Shown: positions 13,306 through 25,794, counted from the stretch's first letter. The stretch is DNA of 64,000 bases from Balanoglossus misakiensis (GCA_040954595.2 CM082594.2:11284001-11348000), one strand, 5' to 3'. Translations and numbers: made by a program. Notes: generated by a model not told the origin, from the sequence alone.

Positions 13306-13872
13306 GTTGAATGTCAATTCTCTCAGGCTGGTTTAGTTATAGCTTGACTGAAGTCACGACTGACTTTTATTTACAGGGAAAGTTACTATTCGTGTGTGTG
13401 TTGTATTGTCACGACTAACTTAACAAGCTCTAAGTGTTCCCTCGTCACCATGGAAATATTCTTGTTGGTTAATAAACGTCACGCTGACCATCAAACATTC
13501 ATTGCTGGTCTGCAGTAAGGTCGTGGAGTCTGAAGAAGCTAAAAAAATCTTAAGTTTGGGTACAAATTCCTTTAAACTTGCCTTTGAAAGTAGTCAGTTG
13601 CTTGACTTTGTTGATTTAGAACGCATGTAATTTATTCAAAGGCGTCAGTAAACTATTAGAGTTATGACTTCATAGGAAATGCCGGAAATTACGCAGATGC
13701 GATGTGCGTAGCAGTGTCGGATCATAAGTTGAATGAATGTGTTAGTAACATTTTTGTTACTAAATTGCTAAAAATAATTACTTTTCTTAAATCTTGACAG
13801 AACATATTCGCTTTCCGGAAAGGTTTGACCTCATGGGGAGAGAATTTCCTTGTATTTCTATCAGCAGCATTA

Positions 13873-14132
13873 AAGGGTCTGGACAGAATCAACAGGGGAA
13901 GGTGTTGTTCAAAATCTGGATCCTCAAAAATTGTGACAGTCCGGCCTAAAGCTCTTGCATGAAAAATAGTGAAAAGTCAGATTTTGAAAGTTTGTATGGG
14001 TTGAAATATTTATCCAAAATGCACATGCACAAAAAATACTGATCCTCCCTTAACACATGGACATTACCAGTAGTGACCCTCCCCCCAAATTGCACCAGCC
14101 CTCCCCTCCTGTTGATTCAGTCCTGACCCTAA
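13873..14132. mobile_element. MITE-like element with imperfect terminal inverted repeats
   Basis: The left end, AGGGTCTGGACAGAATCAAC (from about 13875), matches the reverse complement of the right end, AGGGTCAGGACTGAATCAAC (ending about 14130), at 18 of 20 bases, and the match continues into CAGG. The interior of about 210 bp has no coding capacity. The element lies in the presumed 5' UTR intron of EF-hand gene 2. A truncated relative of its left end is at 58.48 kb. Confidence 0.65.
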
Positions 14133-14999
14133 ATAATAATTACGTTAAGGAGCGATGTGTTTTCGAAGTCTAAAAGTTTGAGACATGCCAGTTATGACGA
14201 ACAAAGTCCTCCTTGAACTGTATCTGGCAAACGTCACACAATGTAAAGTTCAAACTATTCAATCCCCCCTTTGAGGGAAATGCTGATACTTTCTGAAGCG
14301 TCTTCCAGATGCCCAGCTGGTTTGCTTCCTTGGGTGGGGTGCTTGAAGGCAATATTTCCAGTAGATAATCGAGCTTTCTCGATTCAGCGGGGGTGCGTCA
14401 TCTATTGTGGGATGGCTTCCAAGTGGATGCAATCTCCGTAACCAGGAAACGCCTCAGATACTCCAATATATTATAATCAGTGAATTGTGAGAATGATACA
14501 ATGAGATTCTTTCACGCACAGATGCTTCCTACTATATTCTCCAAAGTCCCAGTAAAACAGATCGTCGCTTATATTAAAAGTGACGCAAAAGGGTCACATT
14601 TTAATGCTCTGATTAAACCCGGTTCTGACGTCCAACAGTTGCCTTAAATCTAAAGTTGTCATAAATGTTACCCCTTCCTCTCCTGACCATAAAGTAATAT
14701 TACTCCTTCATATCTTACTGTGGCCCAAGGTTATTGGTTGTGTTTTACCACCGGCACAAATTATGACTCTTGTCAACACTGCGTGATTTCAATGGATGAC
14801 ACCCCTGGTTTTATTTGAAGTGCTTCACTGGCAACCATTTACACACAGGATATGAAGCTGTGTTATGAACTGGCTCGTTGGTGTATTTAAGCGCTTACAC
14901 CATCTGAGATGCGTCAGTGGGCCTCCAGCTTGTAGTTTATTACACCGTGTCTACCCGTCTTCTCAGTGCCGAAGTTTCAAACGCCCATATTTACTCAAG

Positions 15000-16213
15000 A
15001 TGAAGAAACTAGGAACACGTTTTAGTAAGTCAAGGAACATCACTTATTTGACATCAACACAATACTGCATTGTTCACTTTCTGCAGCTAGCCGTTGAATT
15101 TACTCCATGTTTGGTGTTTTACTGGTTCCATTCAAATATGTGATGCAACATGTTGTATTTTCCAACTACTATCAGGCAACTTTCTAAGCACTCTAAAAGC
15201 CAGCTACAAGAGTGATTAAGTAGCACAAGGTGGTTTCCTGTAACTACTGTACGGTTACTATAGTATTTTGCATTGCTGATTTGAAAAGCGTTTTGCCAAC
15301 GATCATACAAACGCAAATATTTTCTTCCGCAAGATTTTGTGTTTCTAGTCAATTTAAAGTTTTCACACTTATCACATGCAATCTGACATGCGTATACATT
15401 TTTGTTAAATTTCAGGTCTGTTTTGCATTTCCCTTGTCATCTTTTCGCAACTACTGGGAGGGGTTCGTTCCTGGAAAGTTGGATGCAGTTCAAAATTACC
15501 ACCATCATTGTGTGAACTCAAGCGATCGGGATCAACGCTTTCTTCAAAGTCAACACTCAACAAGTCCATACAAGAGTTTGATTTCCTCGACGCGAATGAC
15601 GACTCAGTCATCACCACCAGAGATCTTGAGATACTCGTGGAAACGCTAAGAAAATTAGATGCAGATGGTGAGTGCTTCTAGGTTTTTACCGCAATTCACT
15701 GTTTTGACATCAAATAGCTCTCTGGTGATGGATAGATCGATATATTCAAAGGCCGGTATGTTGAGCTTTCATAATCATTTAGAAAATCTGTTCTCTCCGC
15801 ACCAGTCATAATTCATTGCTCCTCTCAAACGCGTGCAAAGTTACAAGTTAGAGTGGTGGTATATTCCGCAACATGCGCACAAATCCATATGGTATAACTT
15901 TCGATTTAATTTTAGTCTAAACTAACATTCAACAATGACAGCGACAATGATACTGGGTACCCCTGCTATACAAGGTCGTCAAATGAATAACTGACAATAT
16001 TAAAAGGGTGTATCGCTGTATCAGAACCAGTATAGTGACAATCACGTCAAATGAGTAGTAATTATTACACAGAGCAAGTATTTCCTCTCTCTCTCTCTGG
16101 ATATATGGGATTATACCAAATTATTTCCTTTCTATTCCACAGATGATGGCAAGATATCGGTGTCTGAGTACTTCTTTGCTGACAAATCCGAAAGAACTCC
16201 ACCCGTACAATAA
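15000..16213 (+). CDS. Secreted two-EF-hand calcium-binding protein, gene 2
   Basis: Coding exons at 15000-15024, 15416-15667 and 16143-16213 give 115 residues; both introns are phase 1 with GT-AG ends. Residues 1 to about 25 form a signal peptide (core LFCISLVIFSQLLGG). The mature N-terminus has SWKV, then Cys32 and Cys41 followed by LKRS, comparable to RWKV, the Cys pair and KRS in gene 1. EF loops are 67-78 DANDDSVITTRD (Asp, not Glu, at 12, and Ser in place of Gly at 6) and 90-101 DADDDGKISVSE (canonical). Asp93, position 4 of loop 2, is split by intron 2. The start has AAG before ATG and a consensus GTAAGT donor 25 bases on. Expected to be secreted and to bind calcium, with loop 1 probably weaker. 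The partner and tissue are unknown. Confidence 0.85.
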
Positions 16214-16976
16214 ACTAAGCTGATGCGGTGCATTTTAGTTGAGATACTTGATGATTATTTCATGTCTAGTACTGAATATGTTTCGAAGAACTAAAGGTAT
16301 TTTTGTTATCTACTTAGCAAACCTATAGTTTTTCATTTAAATAATTTTCCTGATCGTTACTGTATTTCCTTCCGGTTAAGTTTTGTTTTAGTCCATATTA
16401 TAACTTGATTTCATTTTACATTGCTCGTCGAATAAGGTACATTGCAATCATAAACCATATTTGAATATTCTGGGATAAATATAGATTTTTACATACTAAG
16501 ATTACTGTAAGATGAAGTTGTTGAAAAACTGTGAGACTGACTTTTGCACGGGTTTCCAAAATTCTGAACATGTCACTTCTAGACATCTTGATAATAATGT
16601 GCAATTCAAATTTAATAATTATATCATTATTATCATATTGTGCCTTTTCGCCTCATGGTATTCATAAAGAGCCTTATGTGGAAATTAAAATCATGCATCA
16701 ATACAATGTTTGGCATCATTTCGATTTTGTCATTTAAATTTGAAATGGCGGCAGTTATCAACATGCCATTTTCCTGTTTGTAACCAATACATTTTCAATA
16801 TTCAGGAGATCAACATAACTATCACGGTAGATTTGGCCGAAAACTGTTGTAACATGGATCATCTCCATGATTAATCATGTACAATATTTGATGCGATGTT
16901 TAAGCCAAGTGCTGGAATGTAACTTTGCTGAATGTAAGTTTGCTTACTTATAAGATATGTTTCGAAAAGTAACTGA

Positions 16977-16982
16977 ATAAAT
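16977..16982 (+). terminator. Candidate poly(A) signal for EF-hand gene 2
   Basis: AATAAA about 760 bases after the stop codon at 16213, a 3' UTR length similar to that proposed for gene 1. No transcript evidence. Confidence 0.3.
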
Positions 16983-17550
16983 TGGGAATCTTTCGGTATT
17001 TACCCAATGTATGTAAGAGTATCCTGTGTTGCTACAATGATTATAGTTCCAGGCTTGTATTCGTTGATTAACAATAATGATTCTACATATCAAACTGACT
17101 GAAAATGCTAATAGTGGTACTACCATCCTTTCATTGCAACCCCAGCTGGAGTGCATTATCTCACACAATAACAAATTATTCGTATGAATACAAGTATTCC
17201 AATTTGCAAGATAGCGCCACAAGTCTTAGGCCTACATGGTTAAATGCCTTTATTGAGATTTCATTGAAGGGCGAGTCACGGTTGGTGATAGATCGCGCAA
17301 AATCCATACTCAAACCTCCTCTTTTATCTGGAAAGCTTTGAATGAGAAACATCTTCCAACTGACTTGATGATACATTCAGCAATTGCATCCGGGGTTTCC
17401 ACGGTGACAACGATCGTCTACGTTTGGAATGTTTGCAAGGACATCCGTGGATGAGAGAAAAGGGGAGGGAGTGGCGCGTGCATCTTAGGCACATAATGCC
17501 TCAAAGGGATCCGACATGTTTCTGTTTGATGCGGGTTTTGATCCAGTGAA

Positions 17551-17557
17551 TATAAAA
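17551..17557 (+). promoter_or_regulatory. Orphan TATA box
   Basis: TATAAAA follows a purine-rich, CpG-containing stretch (17448-17530). A short frame starting MNIEDRLSSKKIKTISV begins at about 17597 but stops after 29 codons. No complete EF-hand gene follows. It could be the promoter of a lost or unrecognised fourth member of the array, or chance. Confidence 0.25.
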
Positions 17558-18579
17558 GCAAAACTCATGTCAGCATGATCCGCGGGCAAGGAAGAATGAA
17601 CATTGAGGACAGACTCTCCTCAAAGAAAATAAAGACTATCAGTGTTACGGGCAAGGTTGTTTGTTGGAAGCATTTGATGCATTGAAATGTAAGGGAGTTC
17701 TCAGTAATGAAATTCAGCAACTCTCTTTTAGAACATGTTGGTGTCGTTTTACAATGGACGTTGTGAGATTCCAGAACTTGAAATTCGGGCTTTGAAAGTG
17801 GCACACATCAGATAACAAACTCATCATCAACGCTTCCTCAATGTAGTCAACTTGATTGAAATTGTCATATTTTATCGTAATGTATGTTAGCGAGTTTCCA
17901 AACCTGCACACATTTGAAGAACGCCCTCAAGGTGGAAAGGAGAAGAAATATCCAAGTGTGTATTTTTATGTATGTTGAAATGACAGCGACTCAGTGTACG
18001 CTGATAAAGGGGTCTACAGTAATAGCAGTTGTACAAATTGAAACCCGCGAATCAGTCTGCAACTTTGATTACATACACCTTGGATGAAGGTGTCCACTCA
18101 ACAACTGAAAATTTTATGCAATTGAATGTCTTGGTGTATATGTATACTGCAGCTCATGAGTGCACTCACTGTGCTGTTATTGTAAAAATGACCTCTGTCG
18201 GAATCACTTAACGGCTGAATTTTGATTTCATGCAATTGTGTCATCTCTACGGTTGACTGATAACACCATCAGTCACGTCAGCGCTGCACTGTAGAAAATT
18301 TATACAAGGTGCGGTCTTTGATGAGCAGAATTCTGTCACTTATGGCAGTCAAAGATTCCACAGACCAAGGCAACAGTAATGTCTGACATCGCCCGCGAAA
18401 GTGCATCATACAATAAAACATTATGTTATTCATATTTCTTTCAGAACGAACTTGGGGTTTACATTGGTAGACGTGCCTCAACTACTAAAGATCATAATTT
18501 TAGGGAGTATGTTGCCTTATTGGATCAGCTAATCTATTTCATGTAAACCCCTCTTCTCCATTTTCGTCTTGCCAATAAG

Positions 18580-18693
18580 TGGAGGGAGACAAAAAATGTG
18601 ATATTGACGTTAGTGGCGCTATATATATTGACAGCTTTACAGCTGACGGGAGACGACGGCGATTGAAATACCTGAGCTGTGACTTTCTGCATA
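18580..18693 (+). pseudogene. Possible degenerate EF-hand exon between genes 2 and 3
   Basis: A 114-base open segment is bounded by an acceptor-like AATAAG (ending 18579) and a GTGAGT donor (18694). Read as phase 1 in and phase 1 out, like the middle exons of the EF-hand genes, it encodes DIDVSGAIYIDSF (from 18600). This fits an EF loop at positions 1, 3, 5, 6 (Gly) and 8 (Ile), but position 12 is Ser, which would not coordinate calcium properly. The upstream helix is too short, no second loop follows, and the acceptor is weak. It may be a relic of a fourth paralogue or a coincidence. Confidence 0.2.
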
Positions 18694-21600
18694 GTGAGTA
18701 TGTGATCCTTAAAAAGCGAGGTGCCTGTGGCGGATTGTTATTATTTTCGCATTGTGGTTTTCAGATTATGTCTTTCTCTCAACTCAGTTGCAGCGATACG
18801 CTGGAATGCCTCAGAAAAGCCCTGCATATTTTCAAAGGAAAGATTACAAGTTCAAAGAAAGCAGTTTTTATTTCATACAATTTGTCGCCACTGATAACGG
18901 TTAGAATTTCACCTCGGGAAAAATTACACCCAAGAGGAAAACATCCATGTGCATTATCACGTTCATGGTCGTCATCCATCATGGGAGCGATGAAGAAACC
19001 AATTCCTCTCCAGAACTAAAATTGATAAATCAATCACTTCCTTAAAATAGTCTCTAAGAGTTCCCCATTCCATGTAAATATTAGAACAGATCTGAAAAGT
19101 AGACATGTGGGTCCGTTTTGTTTTCATTATTAAAGAAAACAGAGAGGGTGCCTATCAAGTATTTTATCCACCTAAACCTACAGAGTCAATCTTTGGAAGT
19201 TTCGGGGAAAATGAAACAACACTTTGTTGTACTAGTTAATGTTTAACATCATTTCATGCGGTTTGGGCCAGACAATTGTGGTGGATTGGAAAACGCAAAG
19301 GCCTATCATTGCAGTGTAATTTTACTGCAGATGCAGACTGTAAATGGGGTCATGCTGTGTACGTGACATTATTTTGAATAAGGTCAACAAATTAAAGTCA
19401 CTTGAGAAGTTGTTGTCCCTATATTTTGACTGACGGTGAACCGAGTGTTGCGAGGCCACCCACTTAAGCTGTTAGGAATATGTATTTCCTCAACAATCTA
19501 ACTATGTTCCACGAAATCATTGAAATGCAATTTGCAAGGCATATTGCGCAACTTAAATATGGAACCACGCCATTTAAAATACTGATACAGACACCGTGCT
19601 GTTTTGCGACAATGTACCATAATCTTCCACCTGCGCACAAGTAGTTATCGATACTCTTCTTCATTAATGGAAGCGCGCTATTACAAAAGGAACATTAGGT
19701 TTCAAGTTGCTTGCGTTGAATACTTCTGTTAAATTCCAAGAAATTTCATATTATTGGAAAATTTCATACTATTCGTCATAACTGATTAAGATATGGAGAA
19801 TATACAATTTCGGATCGCTGTTTGATACTTTTTATGATCTTTTTGATAAATAAGTTATTACTTTTGTTGTTTGCGCATGTTAAAGTTACATTAGCTGCAA
19901 ATGTTAGCATTATTTTCATTATTTTACTTAAATTACAACTAGCTCATATGGATGTACTTAATAAGGGTAGTTGCAAGTATTATTTATCACTGAGTGGCAC
20001 TAGCAGCACAAGCTTGAACAAAATAAACAGGTGTAACACTCAAATATGGCCGCTTCCATGGAGACGATACTCAAATATGGCCGCCTCCTTGGAGACGATG
20101 GCTGTAGACAATAATGCTTATCTAACATTCATGGATTAGGAAAAACAGGCAAATTCAGAGGGATGGTTGGGGGCGGGAAGAGATCACGTCCTAAACCGAC
20201 AGGAAATATAAATCTTTAAGTGCAACCGTCCCAGGCGGATCTGTGTTGCGTACGTTTATGTTGCCAATCTAGTGTTATATCACACCCTTGCGTCACAGGT
20301 CAGAGAAAGGTCTTTAAAACATATAGATTGGAACAGTTACGCAAATACAAACTGTTGTTTGAAGCTTACTGTTGGAGCAAAAGTCTTTATGAGTAATGCT
20401 GCATGTTTCATCAAAGTATATAGGACTTCCTGCCTTCTCTGAGATGGTTCTCTTTTATATTTGTGGATTTCCTTTAGAATTATAAACATCATTCTCTTTG
20501 AGATTATTGGTGTCACATTTTGAATTTAAAAACAACCCTCCAGATATTGTATTTTTATCTTCACTTTTCAGATACAATAATACCGCCGGTTACCACTATG
20601 AAAATGTTTGGAAAACACTTAAGAATTTTCATCTTCAGTCACCTTGACTGCCTCTCGGATTTATTTCAAACAACAGATAAGAAACAAATGTAAATTTGAC
20701 TTATCAAATATGCATGTGGGTATTGAAATATAACAGTGGAACTGTTTTCAGGGCAGATGTACGGTATCATTCTGTGCCCGAATGAAAACAATATCTCGGA
20801 CAATCTTGTGACTAGAGTATTGCGACGCTACTCTTGAAGTCACTGGGAATAAATCAACTGTCACGGACATCGGATTAAGCAAGGACTCAAAAAATTATTT
20901 CCGAATGCGTAGTCACCATCAATGCATCAATTTATATTTGATGACTTTCCCATTACGGCCACTTTTAATGTAATGTAAGCTGACCAAGTGAACATATAAA
21001 TCACAATTTCGATCCAGGTTCCCAGTAAATCAATTACCACCTCGTGTTTTATGTACTTCGCGGGTCATTTGCGATGCTGGCTTGGCAAAATTCAGATTTC
21101 AGCGTTGTTGAGTCTAAATAGCAATACTTTTGTGATTGCGTAGGTAAGGTTTCCATTACTATCCACAATTCCCCTGAGAGATAGTCATGCCCTATTTTAG
21201 AACAACGTGCTCTCATACAAAGCAGGAACCAAACATTTACAAACGAATGCGAGAACATATCTCAGATTAGACTATGTAATTTGTCCCAAACAAAGAATTA
21301 AATAAATGTTTTTGTTTTTAAAAAAAAGCCTAACTATACACACAACGAAAAAGGCCAATAGAAAAGGACAGTGAATAGAGAAGGGAAGAAAGGATGGAGT
21401 AAAAACCCCAGGGAAACCAAAATTGACTGGTAGAAATACGATGTAGTCATAAAATGCATTTCGTTATCATCACTGCTCAAACTGCCTGTCATATACCTCT
21501 ACGATTTTATCGTTTGACATATACAATAAAATTTTATATCCGGTGTCTCGTTCAATGAGGGTCTCGTAACAGACTCCGTTTTGCAAACGTAGATGCTATG

Positions 21601-24600
21601 ACTTTCCATTGGGAGATCTTCACCATCTGCAAGTCAAATTAATGGCATTGTCGCGTATCCTCAAAAGAACTGGGTTATTGGCATACATTGAGCCCTTAAA
21701 CACTCAACAACTACTCTTGTTAATAGTCTTAAATCGTGACTAAATGCTTAAATTACTATGTCACAATTATATGTAGGCTGTATGTACTGTAAGACTTATG
21801 AGTGACACCTGAAAGTTGACCATGTACAACCGATCAGGGATTTCGTCATTAACATTTAGGCTGAAGTCATGATATTAGTAGTAGCTAGAGATATGTGGGA
21901 TATGTCAACATATATTCCATTCCCTGTGACGTGTGGGTAAATAGGAACTGCCCGACAATGTGGCCTGTACAGCTATGGATCCAAAATATGAGATCTATGA
22001 ACTATAGAAAGCAGATTAGTAATCAGGACATCCCCGAGGTGGTATAATCCTGTCTGTGTATATTCACTTGTCAATGCCTGCAGCTATTTTCGCAAAGAAT
22101 GTTTCAAAAAAACGTTTTTATAGGGAACCATGTGCTGGAATTCTATGATAGAATTTCAGCGATAACCAAAAGGCAAGTATTTCTGTTGTTTGTGTTTTTT
22201 GATAAGAATTTGTGGAGAAAAAACAGCCAGCCTTCCATTCATATGTATACACCTTAGAGCTAGAACAGGATTTTCAATTCATTTGAAACATTTTCACAAA
22301 AGTACTTTCCAGAAAACACCGAACAACCGACCGTTGTTTAGGATTTATGTTCAAAATCCCTGTGTAATCATAGTTTGAGACTCCAACGGTAATAGCCCAC
22401 GAGTTTCAGCAGAAACATTGGAACAATATTTCCTTTGGATCAACTGATGATTTCGTTCAAGATTTACAGCAACCTAACTAAGTCATTAAATATTGACTTT
22501 TATTGAGCCTTTGATGGTTAAAATTGCCTCGACCTCGTGTACAGAGATCACCGCACTTTGTTCAAATTTGTCCTCCTGTGGTGATTTAATCACGAAAAAT
22601 CATTCACGCGTGCCTATGTCCGATGCCAGTTCTACCAAGATCACAGTTAATGCATTTACATTTGTCTTTACCTGGCGTGAAAGGTTTTTACACACTCAGC
22701 ATTTATCCACAACACTTTCGAAAGCTGTCAGCTAATATGCTTAAAACAATGTCTTCATGTCAATACAAACATTTACATTTGTTTATTTTGAGCAATGCTA
22801 AACCCTTCTAATTATATGACATTGAACTTGAGGTTGTTCTGTACCTGAAAGTCAAAATTTGAATATTACACCATGACGATACTGTACTGAAACATTCTGT
22901 GAAGCAATTTAGAAATGTGCCAACCCTTCGTTGAATGTTACTCCTGGTTTTCGTTTTATTATCAGTCATTCCACTTCCTTTAACCATCGCCGTTCATTGT
23001 GCAAACTACAAAATTAGACGACAAAGTCTGTTCAATCTGTGGGAGAATTGAGAACACCTCAACAAGCTCAGAATTTCATTTCGAGCGGCCGTTGAAATCG
23101 TTGTCCGTCAGGGGAGTTCTTGGTTAAAGATTCGGTAGAAATCATGAAGGACTATGGTAAAGAAAGTTTCTAGCAGGAGATTAGATACAGCCCATGTACC
23201 GGCGATTCCTTCATGTTCTTGATGGCCTTCCCATCAATTATTCATCCCCTGATAAGTTCCATGGATAATTTCTTACAAGCATGTTGTATTTCCTTATCAA
23301 CCCTCTATCTCCGCGCTGTTGTAGTAAATGGCTTTACTTTGAGCTCCCCCCCTCCAGGGAACAAACAAAAGCGCTGACGAAGTCATCCTATTTACACGTT
23401 TCAGAAGTTAGGCGAAGAAAAGATCAGAAAGACTACAGCGTTTGTTGTGAGGGCGTATTTGCCATGGTCACTAATGTTACTTCATAAAACAACTTTTCAC
23501 CTCTTGGCGATAAGACAACATATTGAGACAAAGACAATCAATGCTATGACGTATTTAACTAATTCAACTTTCCACATGAAATTTATGCCATGATTATAAT
23601 TATTACATCAATTTTTGATATGTCATATTACTTTTTCAAAGGTTTAATATAGTCAATTTCCTTATGCTGATAATGCAGTAAAGTATGATGGGATTTATAC
23701 TGTGGAAATGTTTCTGTTTTGACAACTGCCACTGAGCAGAGTGGGAATTTTTCATTCTTTCATCCCGTAGTCTTTTGACGTTTAACATGCCAGAAAGTCA
23801 TACGTGATTCTCACTAATATACGCTCTTCGCAAGTTTACATTGGAAGTTTTACTTAGTTCAGTCGTTTCTCAGAGTTAAAATTTACGTTTGAAACTATTC
23901 CTCTCGTATGTCTCACTAAAATTGCCTATCTCGCTGCAATACACAAATTTTGTGAGCATGATTTCGCGAAGAGGTACCGGCCTTTACTGGACTTCCTCCC
24001 TTCAGTGCTTGTTGTATTTCGTAATCGGATTTCTGATAAATTGACACTTCCTCCCAAATGTAAGGGTATAATTACTAATCTATTATGGACTCGCCACTAG
24101 TAAGACGAACACGCGATCTAAATTTCGAAAGTTAGAAGAAGAGGATTTACCAGCACCTGCCCTGTGATAGGTGTTAAATTTTGCATGACTCAGAACGGGT
24201 GCCGAATAAACAAGTTATCTGATTTGGACACGTTGCAGTAGTTGCCATGGTTACTTTGCAAGGAAATGTAAGCCTTCAGTTAAGGCAAAACGTTACAGTG
24301 GGACAGACTATCTGAAACCTGCAAATCCTTCAAATCTTTACAATCTTTGTATTTATGATCATCTTTTACAAATTATTTAATTTAAATTCTGACAATTCTG
24401 ACTGAGTTAATACAGAAGAGCGCTCATTAATAGGAAATCAACCGTTGCCGGTCGTAACCATATTACAATTACTACCATATGAACATAGTGTTAAGCTTTG
24501 AAAAAATTAGCAACCATGTATGCTATGATTGGATATTCTTAACCCCTTCACCCCACTTACCTGTTGACAGGTCCAGCACCGCCACAGAAAACAGCATAGT
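18694..24600. other. Intergenic and repeat-bearing DNA
   Basis: I recognise no complete gene. Besides the 31-bp tandem repeat at 20038, there are only overlapping short frames on both strands without domains. A minus-strand donor-like GTAAGT near 24552-24557 follows a short open stretch (MLFSVAVLDLSTG) bordering the element at 24.6 kb; I do not call it a gene. Confidence 0.45.
20038..20099. repeat. 31-bp tandem duplication with YY1-like core
   Basis: Two head-to-tail copies (20038-20068 and 20069-20099) differ at two bases. Each contains CAAATATGGCCGC followed by TCC and TGGAGACGAT. The AATATGGCCGC core resembles the YY1 site (AANATGGCNGC). Confidence 0.75.
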
Positions 24601-24786
24601 GTAAAACGGGAAATTTTCGTAGACAAGAATTTTTCGCAAACTTTGCGAGAGGCAAAAAAACGCGAAAATAAAAAGTTGCATAAAATTGCTTTTCAGAGAT
24701 ACAAGAACGTGAAAATTAATTTTCGCGTAACAGCTGCCTCCTTTGACATCACGAAAATTCCCTGTCGCGAATATTTCCCGTTTTAC
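24601..24786. mobile_element. MITE-like palindromic element, GTAAAACGGGAAAT termini
   Basis: The left terminus GTAAAACGGGAAATTTTCGT (24601-24620) is inverted at the right terminus (24767-24786) with 18 of 20 matches. The interior is AT-rich, with several CGCGAAA/TTTTCGCG words and a near-perfect internal palindrome at 24709-24728. There is no coding capacity. Short elements with GTAAAACGGGAA ends are a recurring look in marine invertebrate genomes (from memory, not checked). Confidence 0.7.
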
Positions 24787-24962
24787 GGTAGTTGGAGCAA
24801 TCAATGGGTGTGACAGGGTAGAGCCTAAAATGTTGTTTGAATAGAAACAAGGATAAATGCACATGTGACATGAAGAACAAAGCGGGTTACTAGAAACCTC
24901 TATATAGTGGTCACCTCTATACAGTCCCACTTTGTTACAGTCATGTGTGTTAATTAACCTAG

Positions 24963-25022
24963 CCACCTGTCTATAAAGGCCAGTTTAGGAAAGTCCCTTG
25001 ATTGGCCTCTATAGACAGGTTC
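24963..25022. repeat. Hairpin repeat with CTGTCTATA arms
   Basis: The arm CCACCTGTCTATAAAGGCCA (about 24963-24982) is mirrored by TGGCCTCTATAGACAGG (about 25003-25019) across a 20-base loop. A related direct-type copy, CCTCTATATAGTGG, lies at 24898-24911. It looks like part of a tandem or inverted repeat family rather than a gene. Confidence 0.55.
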
Positions 25023-25727
25023 GACATAGGATAAAACGATGAAGCACTTACTTAAAGCACAGTTCATCGAGACTCTAAACTTGTTCTTGGAACTTCTATG
25101 AAACTGCTCTGCCATTTGAAGCCTCGGTCGGTACACTACCCGACATACGTTTGGTTCGCCTTCATCGGTCAATTTTCACATTCAAGTCTAGAAGGATATC
25201 AACAGATTCATGATTACTTGAAAGTTTTAATGACACATTGAATTTACAAATGTAAAGAAGAGTCATCCATGTAAATAAACATTTCCAACCATTCTATAGC
25301 CTTAAAACTGTGTTTTTGATTAATTCTCAATTATATAGATTGACGATCTGATTGTATTGACACACCATTTTTCAAATGAAGCAGTAGTCAACTCAGTCAT
25401 GTAAAATAGAAAGTAAATAAAACGTGTCGGAATGCATTTATTGATCCATTTCTAACAGGGTACTTGAGAAAGAAAATCTGTTTATGAAACTCCCGGACAA
25501 ACCATCGCAACGACAACTGTCATAGCGTACGGTCATTCAAACACCGACGCCTCCGGTAAAATAACTTTTCTATTTCATATTTCAGCACTATTTCAATTCC
25601 CACCAATTCAACCGCGATATTAATGCACATTTCTGGTCACAAGGTGATGAAAAAGAGCAGCTGCGTCTCTCACCGAGAAACCTGCCTGCACATTTCCGTA
25701 ACAGGATCGCGTTTCGCCTCATTAAAT

Positions 25728-25794
25728 ATGCAAACTTTTCGTTCAGAGCCTCCGCCTCATTTGCATACTTGATTCATCAGCAAGTGTATATAAA
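25728..25794 (+). promoter_or_regulatory. Promoter of EF-hand gene 3: octamers plus TATA box
   Basis: TATATAAA (25787-25794) lies about 30 bases before the expected start near 25820. Two POU-type octamer sites precede it: ATGCAAAC (25728-25735) and, inverted, a perfect ATTTGCAT (25759-25766). They are 31 bases apart, and the second is 20 bases from the TATA box, typical promoter spacing. It suggests control by a POU-domain factor; this is inferred from motif match only. Confidence 0.55.

Noticed and set aside
18579-19019. 146-codon plus-strand frame
   Set aside because: It starts at GTG, has no ATG near its beginning, and overlaps open minus-strand frames; only its first part, as a possible relic exon, is reported.
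24523-24966. 147-codon minus-strand frame
   Set aside because: It runs straight through the palindromic MITE at 24.6 kb, so most of it is repeat sequence read by chance.
25052-25115. Minus-strand exon-like frame MAEQFHRSSKNKFRVSMNCAL before a GTAAGT donor
   Set aside because: Only 21 codons, flanked directly by repeat sequence, no promoter or partner exon.
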